Under the pieces are notes generated by a model. The model did no database searches. It had not been told where the DNA came from and saw only the letters and a list, made by a program, of their open reading frames with translations. 44,915 nucleotides of DNA, taken from NCBI GenBank assembly GCA_937916135.1, contig CALFTQ010000054.1, forward strand, positions 1 through 44,915. The letters are read 5' to 3'. The stretch is from an uncultured Verrucomicrobiales bacterium. GTDB lineage: Bacteria > Verrucomicrobiota > Verrucomicrobiia > Verrucomicrobiales > Akkermansiaceae. Shown piece by piece: positions 23,075 through 31,197 of this stretch. The stretch's first letter is position 1. Each line of letters begins with the position of its first letter. Made by a program: the position numbers and the translations under genes.

Positions 23075-25585
23075 ATGGCAGAAAAACCCGCACTCAGCCC
23101 GATGATGGATCAGTACCTGCGAATGAAGCAGTCACTGCCGGGGGATGTGTGGCTGTTTTTCCGGTTGGGGGATTTCTACGAGATGTTCTTTGAGGACGCG
23201 GTGGAATGCTCTGCCGCGCTGGGGCTCACACTCACCAAGCGGCAGACCATCCCCATGTGCGGCGTGCCCTACCACGCGGCAGAGGGCTACATAGGCCAGG
23301 CAGTGAAGCTGGGCAAGCGCATCGCCATCGCGGAGCAGATGGCCACGCCGGTGCCGGGCAAGCTGGTGCCGCGCGAAATCACCCGCATCATCTCCGCCGG
23401 CACCCTGGCTGACATGACCTTGCTGGATGCCGGGGAGCACAACTACATCGCAGCCTGCTACCACGAGAAGAACGCCTGGGGGCTGGCCTGCGCCGACCAC
23501 ACCACAGGCGAGTTCACCGTAGCGGACTACCCGAGTTTTGAAGCCATGAGCGAGGAGGTGGCCCGCATTCGCCCGCGCGAGCTGCTCATCAGCCAGGAGC
23601 AGGCGGAGGATTTCCCCGGCGTGCCCGTCACGCTGATGTACGATGGCTACACCTTCCTGCCGGGTCTGGCAGATACCTTCCTGAAATCGCACTTCCGGGT
23701 GCATTCGCTGGAAGGCTTCGGCTGCGCCCACCTGGGGCCGGCGCTGGGGGCTGCCACGGCCATCCTGCACTACCTGAAGCACCAGCTGCGCCGCCAGACG
23801 GAGCACCTGCGCACCCTTTCCCTGCGCGCCACGGAGAACGCCGTGCTCATCGATTCCGCCAGCCGCCGCAACCTGGACCTGGTGGAGGCACGCGGTGGCC
23901 ACAAGAACACCCTGCTGGGCACGCTGGACCGCACCAGCACCCCCATGGGCGCGCGCAAGCTGCGCGACTGGATTCTGCACCCCACCTGCTGCATGGAGGA
24001 GCTGCTGCGCCGCCAGAACCTCATCGCCGGCTTCCTGAAGGAGCCCTTCCTTATGTCCGAACTGCGCAATTCCTTCAAGGGGGTGCGCGATACGGAGCGT
24101 CTGGTCTCCCGGCTGTCGCAGGGGGCGGGCAACGCGCGCGACCTGCTGGCGCTGGGCACTTCCCTCTCCCACCTGCCCGCCATCGTGGAAGACCTGGCCG
24201 CCCTCCAGCAGCATGAGCCGCTCTTCTCCCCGCTGCTGGAGCGCCTGGGCAATTTCGAGGAACTCACCGCGCTGCTCACCTCCGCCGTGGTGGATGAACC
24301 GCCCGTCACCATCAAGGAAGGCGGCATGATGCGCGACGGCTACAACGAGCAGCTGGATGAACTGCGCGCCGCCTCGCGCGAAGGCAAGAACTGGCTGGCC
24401 GACCTGGAAGCCCGCGAGCGCGCCGCCACCGGCATCGATTCCCTTAAAATACGCTACAACAACGTATTCGGCTACTATATCGAGGTGACCAAGGCGAATT
24501 TCGCCAAGGTGCCCACGGACCGCTACGTGCGCAAGCAGACCCTGGCGAATGCCGAGCGCTTCGTGACTGATGAGCTCAAGAAGATGGAAGGCACCATCCT
24601 GGGGGCGGATGAACGCGCCCGCCAGCTGGAATACGAGCTTTTCTGCCAGCTGCGCGAACAGGTGGCCCACTTTATCGACCGCATCCAGAGCACCTCCGAG
24701 GCACTGGCAGAGGTGGACGTACTGCTCTCCCTGGCGGAAATTGCCCAGCACCACCGCTACTGCCGCCCCTGCCTGGATATGAGCCGTGACCTGCACATCG
24801 TCAATGGCCGCCACCCGGTCATCGAACAGGTGCAGACCGATTCCGCATTTGTGCCGAATGATACGGAAATCGAAGCGGAAAACCAGCGCGTGCTCATCCT
24901 CACCGGCCCGAACATGGCCGGCAAGAGCACCTATATCCGCCAGGTGGCGCTCATCACCCTCATGGCGCAGATTGGTTCCTATGTGCCGGCAGATTCCGCC
25001 CGCATCGGCCTGGTAGACCGCATTTTCTGCCGCGTGGGCGCCAGTGATGACATTGCCCGCGGGCAGTCCACCTTCATGGTGGAAATGAGCGAAACCGCCC
25101 TCATCCTGAACAACGCCACCGACCGCTCCCTGGTCATTCTGGACGAAATAGGCCGCGGCACCGCCACCTTCGATGGTCTCTCCATCGCTTGGGCGGTGGC
25201 CGAGCACCTGCACGATGTGCTGGGCTCCCGCACCCTCTTTGCCACCCACTACCACGAAATGGTGGATCTGGAGCACACTCACACCGCCGTGAGCAACTGG
25301 CATGTGGAAGTGCGCGAGTGGAAGGATGAAATCGTCTTCCTCCGCAAAGTGCTCCCCGGCCCGGCGGATAAATCATACGGTATCCAGGTGGCACGCCTTG
25401 CCGGCCTGCCTGCCCCCATCATCGACCGCGCCAAGCAGATACTCACCCACCTGGAGATGAGCTCCGCCGCCCGCGAACCCCGATCCGCCCGCCGCAAACG
25501 GGCCCGCGAAACCGGCCTGCCCTGCGCCGAAGAACCGGATGTCGCCCAGATGGATATGTTCAGCATGCTCGATGAGGGTATCTGA
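23075..25585 (+). CDS. mutS: DNA mismatch repair protein MutS
   Basis: The 836-residue protein is a complete MutS1. It has the mismatch-binding FYEMF motif (about 30-34) in domain I, the connector, lever and clamp regions, the Walker A loop GPNMAGKST (near 611), Walker B VILDEIGRGTATFDG and the FATHYHE switch. MutS recognises mispairs and starts repair with MutL. The C-terminal segment after about 780 is short and includes DVAQMDMFSM, a pattern also seen at MutS ends. It has its own promoter and stands alone. Confidence 0.97.
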   Translation: MAEKPALSPMMDQYLRMKQSLPGDVWLFFRLGDFYEMFFEDAVECSAALGLTLTKRQTIPMCGVPYHAAEGYIGQAVKLGKRIAIAEQMATPVPGKLVPREITRIISAGTLADMTLLDAGEHNYIAACYHEKNAWGLACADHTTGEFTVADYPSFEAMSEEVARIRPRELLISQEQAEDFPGVPVTLMYDGYTFLPGLADTFLKSHFRVHSLEGFGCAHLGPALGAATAILHYLKHQLRRQTEHLRTLSLRATENAVLIDSASRRNLDLVEARGGHKNTLLGTLDRTSTPMGARKLRDWILHPTCCMEELLRRQNLIAGFLKEPFLMSELRNSFKGVRDTERLVSRLSQGAGNARDLLALGTSLSHLPAIVEDLAALQQHEPLFSPLLERLGNFEELTALLTSAVVDEPPVTIKEGGMMRDGYNEQLDELRAASREGKNWLADLEARERAATGIDSLKIRYNNVFGYYIEVTKANFAKVPTDRYVRKQTLANAERFVTDELKKMEGTILGADERARQLEYELFCQLREQVAHFIDRIQSTSEALAEVDVLLSLAEIAQHHRYCRPCLDMSRDLHIVNGRHPVIEQVQTDSAFVPNDTEIEAENQRVLILTGPNMAGKSTYIRQVALITLMAQIGSYVPADSARIGLVDRIFCRVGASDDIARGQSTFMVEMSETALILNNATDRSLVILDEIGRGTATFDGLSIAWAVAEHLHDVLGSRTLFATHYHEMVDLEHTHTAVSNWHVEVREWKDEIVFLRKVLPGPADKSYGIQVARLAGLPAPIIDRAKQILTHLEMSSAAREPRSARRKRARETGLPCAEEPDVAQMDMFSMLDEGI

Positions 25586-25683
25586 CCCCGCTGCCTGCCC
25601 GATAAATTCCCATTTATCGAGCTCCACACTCAGACTTCGGAATACGCGCAGTGCAAAATAAACGGCGAATTTCAAAAATGAGC

Positions 25684-25711
25684 TTGACTTAGCGGGGCTC
25701 TGGCATATACT
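25684..25711 (+). promoter_or_regulatory. Predicted promoter of the small secreted protein
   Basis: TTGACT (25684-25689), a 16-bp spacer and TATACT (25706-25711). The leader would be about 16 nt. Confidence 0.7.
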
Positions 25712-25733
25712 TAAAGAGTCATTTAGCTAACGT

Positions 25734-26066
25734 ATGAAAACTCTTCCCCTCTTCGCTCTCCTCGTTCTGGCAGTTGCCACCGTGCAGGCCGCTCCGATTG
25801 TGCAGACTAAGGATCTCTCTGAGGACACCCTCAAGAGCATTGCCACAGACCGCCAGAAAGCCAGCATCGACCGCTACAACAAGGCTGTTGCCCGCGCCGA
25901 AAAGAACCGCGAGAAAGCCATGAAGGAAGCCCAGAAGCTCACCCGCGACAACGATGCAGGCATGAAGAAGACCATCCAGCATCGTCAGTTGAATACCATG
26001 CTGCCCCCCTGCGAGCGCACCCCCGAGGCACCCCGCGACCCCCGCGACCTCAACATCCGCTACTGA
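25734..26066 (+). CDS. Small secreted protein of unknown function
   Basis: The 110-residue product has a clear cleavable signal peptide (MKTLPLFALLVLAVATVQA-AP) followed by a highly charged, helix-forming segment (about 40-80, rich in K, R, E and D; possible coiled coil) and a proline/arginine-rich C-terminus (CERTPEAPRDPRD). It has a single cysteine in the mature part. It has its own good promoter and terminator, which suggests substantial expression as a single gene. No family was recognised. Confidence 0.75.
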   Translation: MKTLPLFALLVLAVATVQAAPIVQTKDLSEDTLKSIATDRQKASIDRYNKAVARAEKNREKAMKEAQKLTRDNDAGMKKTIQHRQLNTMLPPCERTPEAPRDPRDLNIRY

Positions 26067-26093
26067 TTCGGCATTTCTATTTTCCTTTTTCCC

Positions 26094-26126
26094 GGCAGGA
26101 AGCGCCCCGCGTTTCCTGCCTTTTTT
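26094..26126 (+). terminator. Rho-independent terminator
   Basis: An 8-bp stem (26094-26101 with 26113-26120) is followed directly by TTTTTT. Confidence 0.85.
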
Positions 26127-26187
26127 CTGCTCCGGCTACAAATCCAGGGAGAAACTCTGAAAAACCACTAAATTGATGTTTGTCGTT

Positions 26188-26256
26188 GTCGGGGCACGGG
26201 ACTTCAGTCCCGAAATAACGGTGCTTCCAATCGGGACTGAAGTCCCGTGCTCCGAC
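26188..26256. repeat. REP-like paired palindromes (BIME-type)
   Basis: The left arm 26188-26213 and right arm 26231-26256 are inverted copies of one another, matching at 25 of 26 positions around a 17-nt centre. Each arm also contains its own near-palindrome, CGGGACTTCAGTCCCG or its complement (left copy 26197-26212). Single hairpins and one large cruciform are both possible. This is the form of REP/BIME elements mobilised by RAYT transposases; no RAYT gene is in the window. Confidence 0.85.
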
Positions 26257-26278
26257 AGAGTTCCCCCGACAAATTCTA

Positions 26279-26357
26279 ATTTATCACGCAGATGAGGGGC
26301 GTCATCCAAAATGGAGCTAATAGTTCTATTTCTTACAAAATCTTTGGGGCACATGTG
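26279..26357. repeat. Dispersed ~79-bp repeat, copy B (complete)
   Basis: It matches bases 1-78 at about 63 of 79 positions. Directly before it, 26268-26283 matches the last 16 bases of the window at 14 of 16. On the minus strand it begins an open frame reading MCPKDFVRNRTISSILDDAP, which is similar to copy A in the same frame. It lies next to the REP-like palindromes. Confidence 0.8.
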
Positions 26358-26386
26358 CTTTTTCACAGGCAGATGCCGCTTTATGC

Positions 26387-26414
26387 TTGATAAAAGCAGG
26401 TTTTATGCGATAAT
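26387..26414 (+). promoter_or_regulatory. Predicted extended -10 promoter of the MFS/acyltransferase gene
   Basis: TTGATA (26387-26392), a 16-bp spacer and GATAAT (26409-26414) preceded by TGC. The leader would be about 16 nt. It starts 30 bp beyond the dispersed repeat. Confidence 0.6.
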
Positions 26415-26436
26415 GAGTCTGGATTAAACTCATCTT

Positions 26437-29100
26437 ATGGCAGACGAAGAAGAGGATTTTTACAAAGAGCCGACCCGAAAGGAATGGGCCGGGTTCTGGA
26501 CGCTCGTAGCAGTTCAGGCACAGAATGCCTTTAATGAGAAAGCGGTGCAGTTTCTGCTCATTCCTCTGGGGGTGTGGCTTTGGGGCGCAGACGGGAGCAC
26601 GCTGGAATACATTCTTGGCGCAATTTTCGTACTTCCGTACATTCTGTTCTCCCCATTGGTTGGATGGTTGGCAGATTGCTTCTGCAAGACGCGCATCGTG
26701 CAGGTGATGAGCGTCGTGCAGATATTCATCATGAGCTGCATGCTGTTCTGCTTCTACCAGCACGACATGTTCGCGGCCATTCTCTGGTTTGCCATCTTTG
26801 CCACTCAGGCCACGATTCTGTCTCCGGCCAAGAAAGGAATAGTAAAAGACTTGTTGGGGTCCAAATACATCGGGTTCGGCTCAGGCATCATTGAAATGAG
26901 CCTGGTATTCGTGCTGCTGGCCGCGCAGATTGGAGTATTCTTCCTGTTCTCCTATCTGTTATCGCACTACGATGCGCAGAATTCCGGCCACTACAATGCA
27001 GAGTTACTTGCCGGCTGGGACGCCGTGATCCTGCCCACGTGGATTTTTATCGGTCTTGCCTGTCTGGTCTGTGCAGCATCATTCCTGGTGCCGCGGTATC
27101 CGGCCAAGAAAGCCCGGCCCTTCAGCTGGAGTCTTTTCTACGAGCATTTCGGGCAGATTAAATACCTGTGGCAGGATCGTCTGCTGCGGCTCAGTGAGCT
27201 GGGCATAGCCTATTTCTGGTGTCTGGCCGGTTCTCTCTTCCTGATTTTGATTCAGATAGCCAAGAGCATGCAGGCAGCAGACCCGAGCGTGGACTTCTCA
27301 CTCCAGTGCGGCATCCTCATGGCGTGGATGACCGGGGGCGTAGTATTCGGCGGTGTGGTAGCCTCCCAGCTCTGCAAGGGGAAGAATGAACTGGGGCTCA
27401 TCCCCTTCGGAGCTATCGGCATCACCCTCTGCACCCTGCTGCTGACCTTCTTTGATGTCAACACCTACACCAGCAACACCCTGCTGGCCCTCACCGGGGC
27501 CTTTGGTGCAGCATACCTGGTGCCGCTGAATGCCTTCCTGCAAGACAACTGCGACCCCAACAACCGCGGCAACATCATCGCCGCGGGCAATCTCATTGAT
27601 AACCTGATGGGGCTGGTAGCCGTAGCCCTCATGTGGGTGATGTATGAAGTATTCGGAGCAAGCCCGCAGCAGCAGTTCTTCGTGCTCTTCCTGCTGAGTT
27701 TCTTCATCCTCATCTGCTCACTGCGCCTGATACCCCAGGAGTTCATCCGTATGATTGGCATCTGGTGCCTGCAGCTGGTGTACCGCCCTCGCACCATTAA
27801 CCTGGAGCGTCTGCCCATGCGCGGCGGTGCTCTGCTGGTAGTGAATCACGTGACCTATGCGGATGCGCTCTTCCTCACCATGGTATGCCCGCGCCCGGTG
27901 CGTTTCATCGTGGCGGAGGAATTCATGGCCATGCGTCTGCTGGGCTGGGCTCTGGAAATCTTCAACTCCCTGCCCATCTCCTCCCGCAACCCGCGGGAAG
28001 CAATTGTCAAAGCCGCCCGGGCTATCGAAAACGGGGATATCATCTGCATTTTCCCGGAAGGCCAGCTCACCCGCAGCGGCTGCCTCACCCCCATACGCCG
28101 GGGCATGGAAATGATAGCCCGCCGAGCCAAGGCGCCCATCATTCCAGTATACATGGACGGTCTCTGGGGCAGCATCTTCTCTTTCTCCCGCAACCGTTTC
28201 TTCACCAAGTTGCCCAAGACCCTGAACTACAACTTCACCGTTGCGTTCGGGGCACCTCTTGACCCGGAGACATTCAACAGCCGCACCGTACTGCGCTCCT
28301 TCCGCGGGCTCTCTGCCACCTGTCTGGAAACAGCAGATGACATCAGCCGGGAGGGTCTCATCCGAATGATGGAAGAGCGAGGAAACAAGTCTCTTGTCTT
28401 CTTCCCGGGAGGCTCGCTCACGGCCATCCAGATCGCAGCAGCCCTCATCAGCCGCCAGGCAGATGAACAATTCCCCCGCCTGGCCCGGAAATGGCTGCAG
28501 TTGCTCATCGATGGCACCGAGGATCTGCTGGCCTTGCACCGATACTGGCTGAATGCCTGCCAGGTTCGCCGCGTAAATGCCCTGAAGGAAGGGCGCCACC
28601 ACCTGCTCACCACCGTGGGGCATGGCGAGCCGCAGGAACTGGTACTGGCAGTGCTCTGGCCGCTCATCACCCGCACCCCGGTGCACTTGATTGAGAATCC
28701 GCAGGAAACGCTCGATTCCACCATCTCGCAGATTGTAGGTGGTGCGCACATGCGGCGTATCCTGCTCACCACGATTCCGCCGCGCCAGATTCCCTTCTAC
28801 GATTTCAGCGGAGGCCCGGCCATCTCAACCCCGAACATGCGCTGGCGCCCCTGCCTGTGCACCTCCATGGGCAATATCATCTCCATGAGCATGTGCCACA
28901 GCGTATTCAAGATGGGCGATGGCACCATCCAGCTTGGCGTGCGACCGCGCACCCGGGGGCTGCTTCTGCCGGGGTACCGGGTAGATGCATCAGATGAAGG
29001 TTCCAATGCCATCATAAGCGCCCCCTCTCTGCGAACAGAATACACCCTTCCCTCTCATATCTATCTGGATGAAAGCGGTTTCCTCGCCGAACTTTCATAG
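26437..29100 (+). CDS. MFS transporter fused to PlsC-type acyltransferase, with eroded AMP-ligase-like end
   Basis: The 887-residue protein has an MFS transporter (about 1-430; roughly 12 hydrophobic helices, LplT-like), a PlsC acyltransferase (about 445-640) and a C-terminal part to 887. In the acyltransferase the catalytic motif reads VNHVTYAD (H-x4-D) and the substrate motif FPEGQLTRSG. The architecture is that of LplT-Aas fusions, which bring lysophospholipids across the inner membrane and re-acylate them. Full fusions end in an acyl-ACP synthetase (AMP-ligase) and are about 250 residues longer. Here the TSGS..PKG phosphate loop is missing, but LGVRPRTRGLLLPGYRVD and DESGFLAEL still resemble late AMP-ligase motifs. 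The acyl donor must then come from elsewhere. Assignment to lysophospholipid repair is inference from the family. Confidence 0.82.
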   Translation: MADEEEDFYKEPTRKEWAGFWTLVAVQAQNAFNEKAVQFLLIPLGVWLWGADGSTLEYILGAIFVLPYILFSPLVGWLADCFCKTRIVQVMSVVQIFIMSCMLFCFYQHDMFAAILWFAIFATQATILSPAKKGIVKDLLGSKYIGFGSGIIEMSLVFVLLAAQIGVFFLFSYLLSHYDAQNSGHYNAELLAGWDAVILPTWIFIGLACLVCAASFLVPRYPAKKARPFSWSLFYEHFGQIKYLWQDRLLRLSELGIAYFWCLAGSLFLILIQIAKSMQAADPSVDFSLQCGILMAWMTGGVVFGGVVASQLCKGKNELGLIPFGAIGITLCTLLLTFFDVNTYTSNTLLALTGAFGAAYLVPLNAFLQDNCDPNNRGNIIAAGNLIDNLMGLVAVALMWVMYEVFGASPQQQFFVLFLLSFFILICSLRLIPQEFIRMIGIWCLQLVYRPRTINLERLPMRGGALLVVNHVTYADALFLTMVCPRPVRFIVAEEFMAMRLLGWALEIFNSLPISSRNPREAIVKAARAIENGDIICIFPEGQLTRSGCLTPIRRGMEMIARRAKAPIIPVYMDGLWGSIFSFSRNRFFTKLPKTLNYNFTVAFGAPLDPETFNSRTVLRSFRGLSATCLETADDISREGLIRMMEERGNKSLVFFPGGSLTAIQIAAALISRQADEQFPRLARKWLQLLIDGTEDLLALHRYWLNACQVRRVNALKEGRHHLLTTVGHGEPQELVLAVLWPLITRTPVHLIENPQETLDSTISQIVGGAHMRRILLTTIPPRQIPFYDFSGGPAISTPNMRWRPCLCTSMGNIISMSMCHSVFKMGDGTIQLGVRPRTRGLLLPGYRVDASDEGSNAIISAPSLRTEYTLPSHIYLDESGFLAELS

Positions 29101-29133
29101 GCGTCTCAATTCCATAACGTTCCCATCAGCACC

Positions 29134-30042
29134 ATGGCTCACAAAAGAAGAGAAGTTCCCAAATTAATTGTCCGGAAAAACGCATTCAGTCGATTTCTGA
29201 AAGAAAACTACGGCTACACAGACGTCCGGCAGTATACAACACCGCAGAAGTTTTCGAGTCGGCTCAACTCCATATTTCTGGCCAAAGACGCCTCCGGGCA
29301 GGATATCTTCATCAAGGCCTGCCGCTATGGCGATATGTGTGAAAACGAATACCGCTGCACGCTGGCTCTCTGGGAGCAGGCACCCGAGCACTTTGCCAGG
29401 CCGCTGGCCTATTACGCCGGCAAAAAGCATTCCTTCTGCAGCACCAAATACTGCCCGGGCAAGGATTTGCGGACGCTTATTGAACTGGAAGGCGGGGTAT
29501 CTCTTTCAGCAGAACAAAAGGCACAAATGGTAGAGGATATCTACGCGATTTTTCAGGCGCTTCAAAAAGCTGGCGTAGTACATTGCGATGTTGGCCTGAA
29601 GAACATGATTCTGCACAACGGAAAAGTCATCCTGATAGATTGCCAGCTATCAGCAAGCAAGGGGGCAAAACCCATATCAATGTTTGACAACATTCTGAAA
29701 ATCTGCCTGTACAAATGGGAGAGTCCCGTGGGCTCCGATGTACTTAAATGGGATGATACCACAGGGATATTGCGTTCCATACAACGGATCGGAACAGACG
29801 AAGCACACAGAAAACGCTTCGAAGAGATATGCGCAGAGGTGGAAGCATCCAGAGGCAAACTCAGATATGCCATCCCCTACCCCGGCATAGAGGAGCTGAA
29901 TCACTGCATCCGAGTAAGTACTCTGCGCGGCATGTTCCACCCCAAGGCCAAGCTGCGGGCACGCTACCGCCACATAACGGAGATGCTGAAATACATGCTC
30001 GAGCATCACCCCGGCACAAATGGCGACACGCAAAACAAATGA
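29134..30042 (+). CDS. Protein-kinase-fold protein, LPS/lipid kinase-like
   Basis: The 302-residue product has a kinase-like core: a possible ATP lysine in QDIFIKACRYG (near 55), the catalytic loop VVHCDVGLKNMIL (H-C-D with the following N) and LIDCQLS in place of DFG. This pattern is close to the WaaP/KdkA group of LPS sugar kinases and related atypical kinases. It has no signal peptide and is cytoplasmic. It begins 33 bp after the MFS/acyltransferase gene, so the two are likely co-transcribed and may both serve envelope lipids. The substrate is unknown. Base composition is lower in GC than in the flanking minus-strand genes. Confidence 0.72.
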   Translation: MAHKRREVPKLIVRKNAFSRFLKENYGYTDVRQYTTPQKFSSRLNSIFLAKDASGQDIFIKACRYGDMCENEYRCTLALWEQAPEHFARPLAYYAGKKHSFCSTKYCPGKDLRTLIELEGGVSLSAEQKAQMVEDIYAIFQALQKAGVVHCDVGLKNMILHNGKVILIDCQLSASKGAKPISMFDNILKICLYKWESPVGSDVLKWDDTTGILRSIQRIGTDEAHRKRFEEICAEVEASRGKLRYAIPYPGIEELNHCIRVSTLRGMFHPKAKLRARYRHITEMLKYMLEHHPGTNGDTQNK

Positions 30043-30050
30043 TTCCCACC

Positions 30051-30083
30051 AAGAGCCCCAGCCCAAGGGCTCTTAATGTTTTT
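30051..30083 (+). terminator. Terminator after the kinase-like gene, possibly bidirectional
   Basis: An 8-bp stem (30051-30058 with 30067-30074) with an 8-nt loop is followed by AATGTTTTT. It lies between convergent genes. Confidence 0.65.
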
Positions 30084-30085
30084 CG

Positions 30086-31153
30086 TTACAGTTCACGCCC
30101 GAACACGCCGGAGGAGCGGCCGCTCAATTCCAGGGCTGCAAGGCGGGCGGGGGGCAGCACACTGCGGGGCAGCGGGTCGTAGTGCATGCGGTCGCGGAAG
30201 TAGTCCACCGCGCTCTGGGAAATAGCAAAGATGCGGGTAAAGCCCAGCTCACGCGCCTTATTCTCCACAAAGCGGCACATGGCCTTGCCATAGCCCCTGC
30301 CCTCATAATTCTTCTTGATAAACAGGCAGCCGAGCTCGGCGCAGCCCTCCTGCGGGTAGGGATAGAGCGCCACGCAGCCCACGATGGTGGAGTCCAGCGT
30401 GTAGACATAGTAGCTCTGCAGGTTCTCGCAGATGGTCTCGTAGTTGCGATGCACGAGCTTGGCATCGGCCATGCTGCGGGCAATCATGGAAAGCAGCTCC
30501 GGGATATCCTCCTCGCGCAAGGGGCGAATCTCGCGGTAGGAGTCGGTATGCACCATGGTGCCCACCCCTTCCTCTGAAAAGAGCTCATCCAGCAGCACGC
30601 CGCGGCGGCGGCCATCCAGCAGGTGCACGCGGGGAATCCCCAGGCGGCACACCTCTGCCGCGCGCTGCAACTGCTCCGGGTGCGTGCATTCGGGCAGGCA
30701 CTGAGCCACCTCGCTCTCCGGCACGGCGAAGATGGGCTGGCCCTCGCGTGTGGGCACCTCTCCCTCCAGCAGGCAGATGTATTTGGAGGCGCCCAGTTGC
30801 TGCGCCAGCTGCACGCTGAAGGCATCAAAATGCCCGGCTGCGCCGGAGGCCACAATGGCTACCTGGCGGCGCTCCACAATCTCCTGCACACGAGCCACCG
30901 CTGCGGGACCGTCTGAAAGCGGCATCTCCGCCACGGCGGTGTGCATCTCGCACTCGCCGGCGCGGTGAGCCAGGCCGGAGGCGTCCGCCCCCTCGGCCAC
31001 CAGCACCAGACGCACGCCCACCTCATGCAGGGCATCGGCATCCAGCAGGGTATCCACCAGCTCTTCAGCCTTCAGAAGCCCCGCCGCCACATGCACCACA
31101 AACAGGCGGCCGCAGAAATAAGGCACATACTCCAATGCAGAACGGACATTCAT
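30086..31153 (-). CDS. argA: Amino-acid N-acetyltransferase (N-acetylglutamate synthase)
   Basis: The 355-residue protein has the two-domain ArgA layout: an N-terminal amino-acid-kinase-like domain (about 10-190, starting FCGRLFVVHVAAG and with VRLVLVAEG) and a C-terminal GNAT acetyltransferase (about 205-345) with ELGCLFIKKNYEGRGYGKAMC, whose RGYGKA forms the acetyl-CoA pyrophosphate loop. It makes N-acetylglutamate from glutamate and acetyl-CoA, the first step of arginine synthesis. It is somewhat shorter than the E. coli enzyme (about 440). It lies 44 bp after secA on the same strand; no other arg gene is nearby. Confidence 0.85.
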   Translation of the reverse strand: MNVRSALEYVPYFCGRLFVVHVAAGLLKAEELVDTLLDADALHEVGVRLVLVAEGADASGLAHRAGECEMHTAVAEMPLSDGPAAVARVQEIVERRQVAIVASGAAGHFDAFSVQLAQQLGASKYICLLEGEVPTREGQPIFAVPESEVAQCLPECTHPEQLQRAAEVCRLGIPRVHLLDGRRRGVLLDELFSEEGVGTMVHTDSYREIRPLREEDIPELLSMIARSMADAKLVHRNYETICENLQSYYVYTLDSTIVGCVALYPYPQEGCAELGCLFIKKNYEGRGYGKAMCRFVENKARELGFTRIFAISQSAVDYFRDRMHYDPLPRSVLPPARLAALELSGRSSGVFGREL

Positions 31154-31197
31154 AGCGCGTGAGTGTCAGATTTCAGGAATATGTGCCTTGCCTGGCA

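Noticed and set aside
23132..25303. A 723-codon open frame antisense to mutS
   Set aside because: It has the same antisense composition artefact, and mutS on the plus strand is certain.
26136..26366. A 76-codon minus-strand gene through the dispersed repeat and REP palindromes
   Set aside because: It runs through both REP arms and has no partner; only the first ~25 codons, shared with copy A, show coding-like conservation, so it is reported as a repeat.
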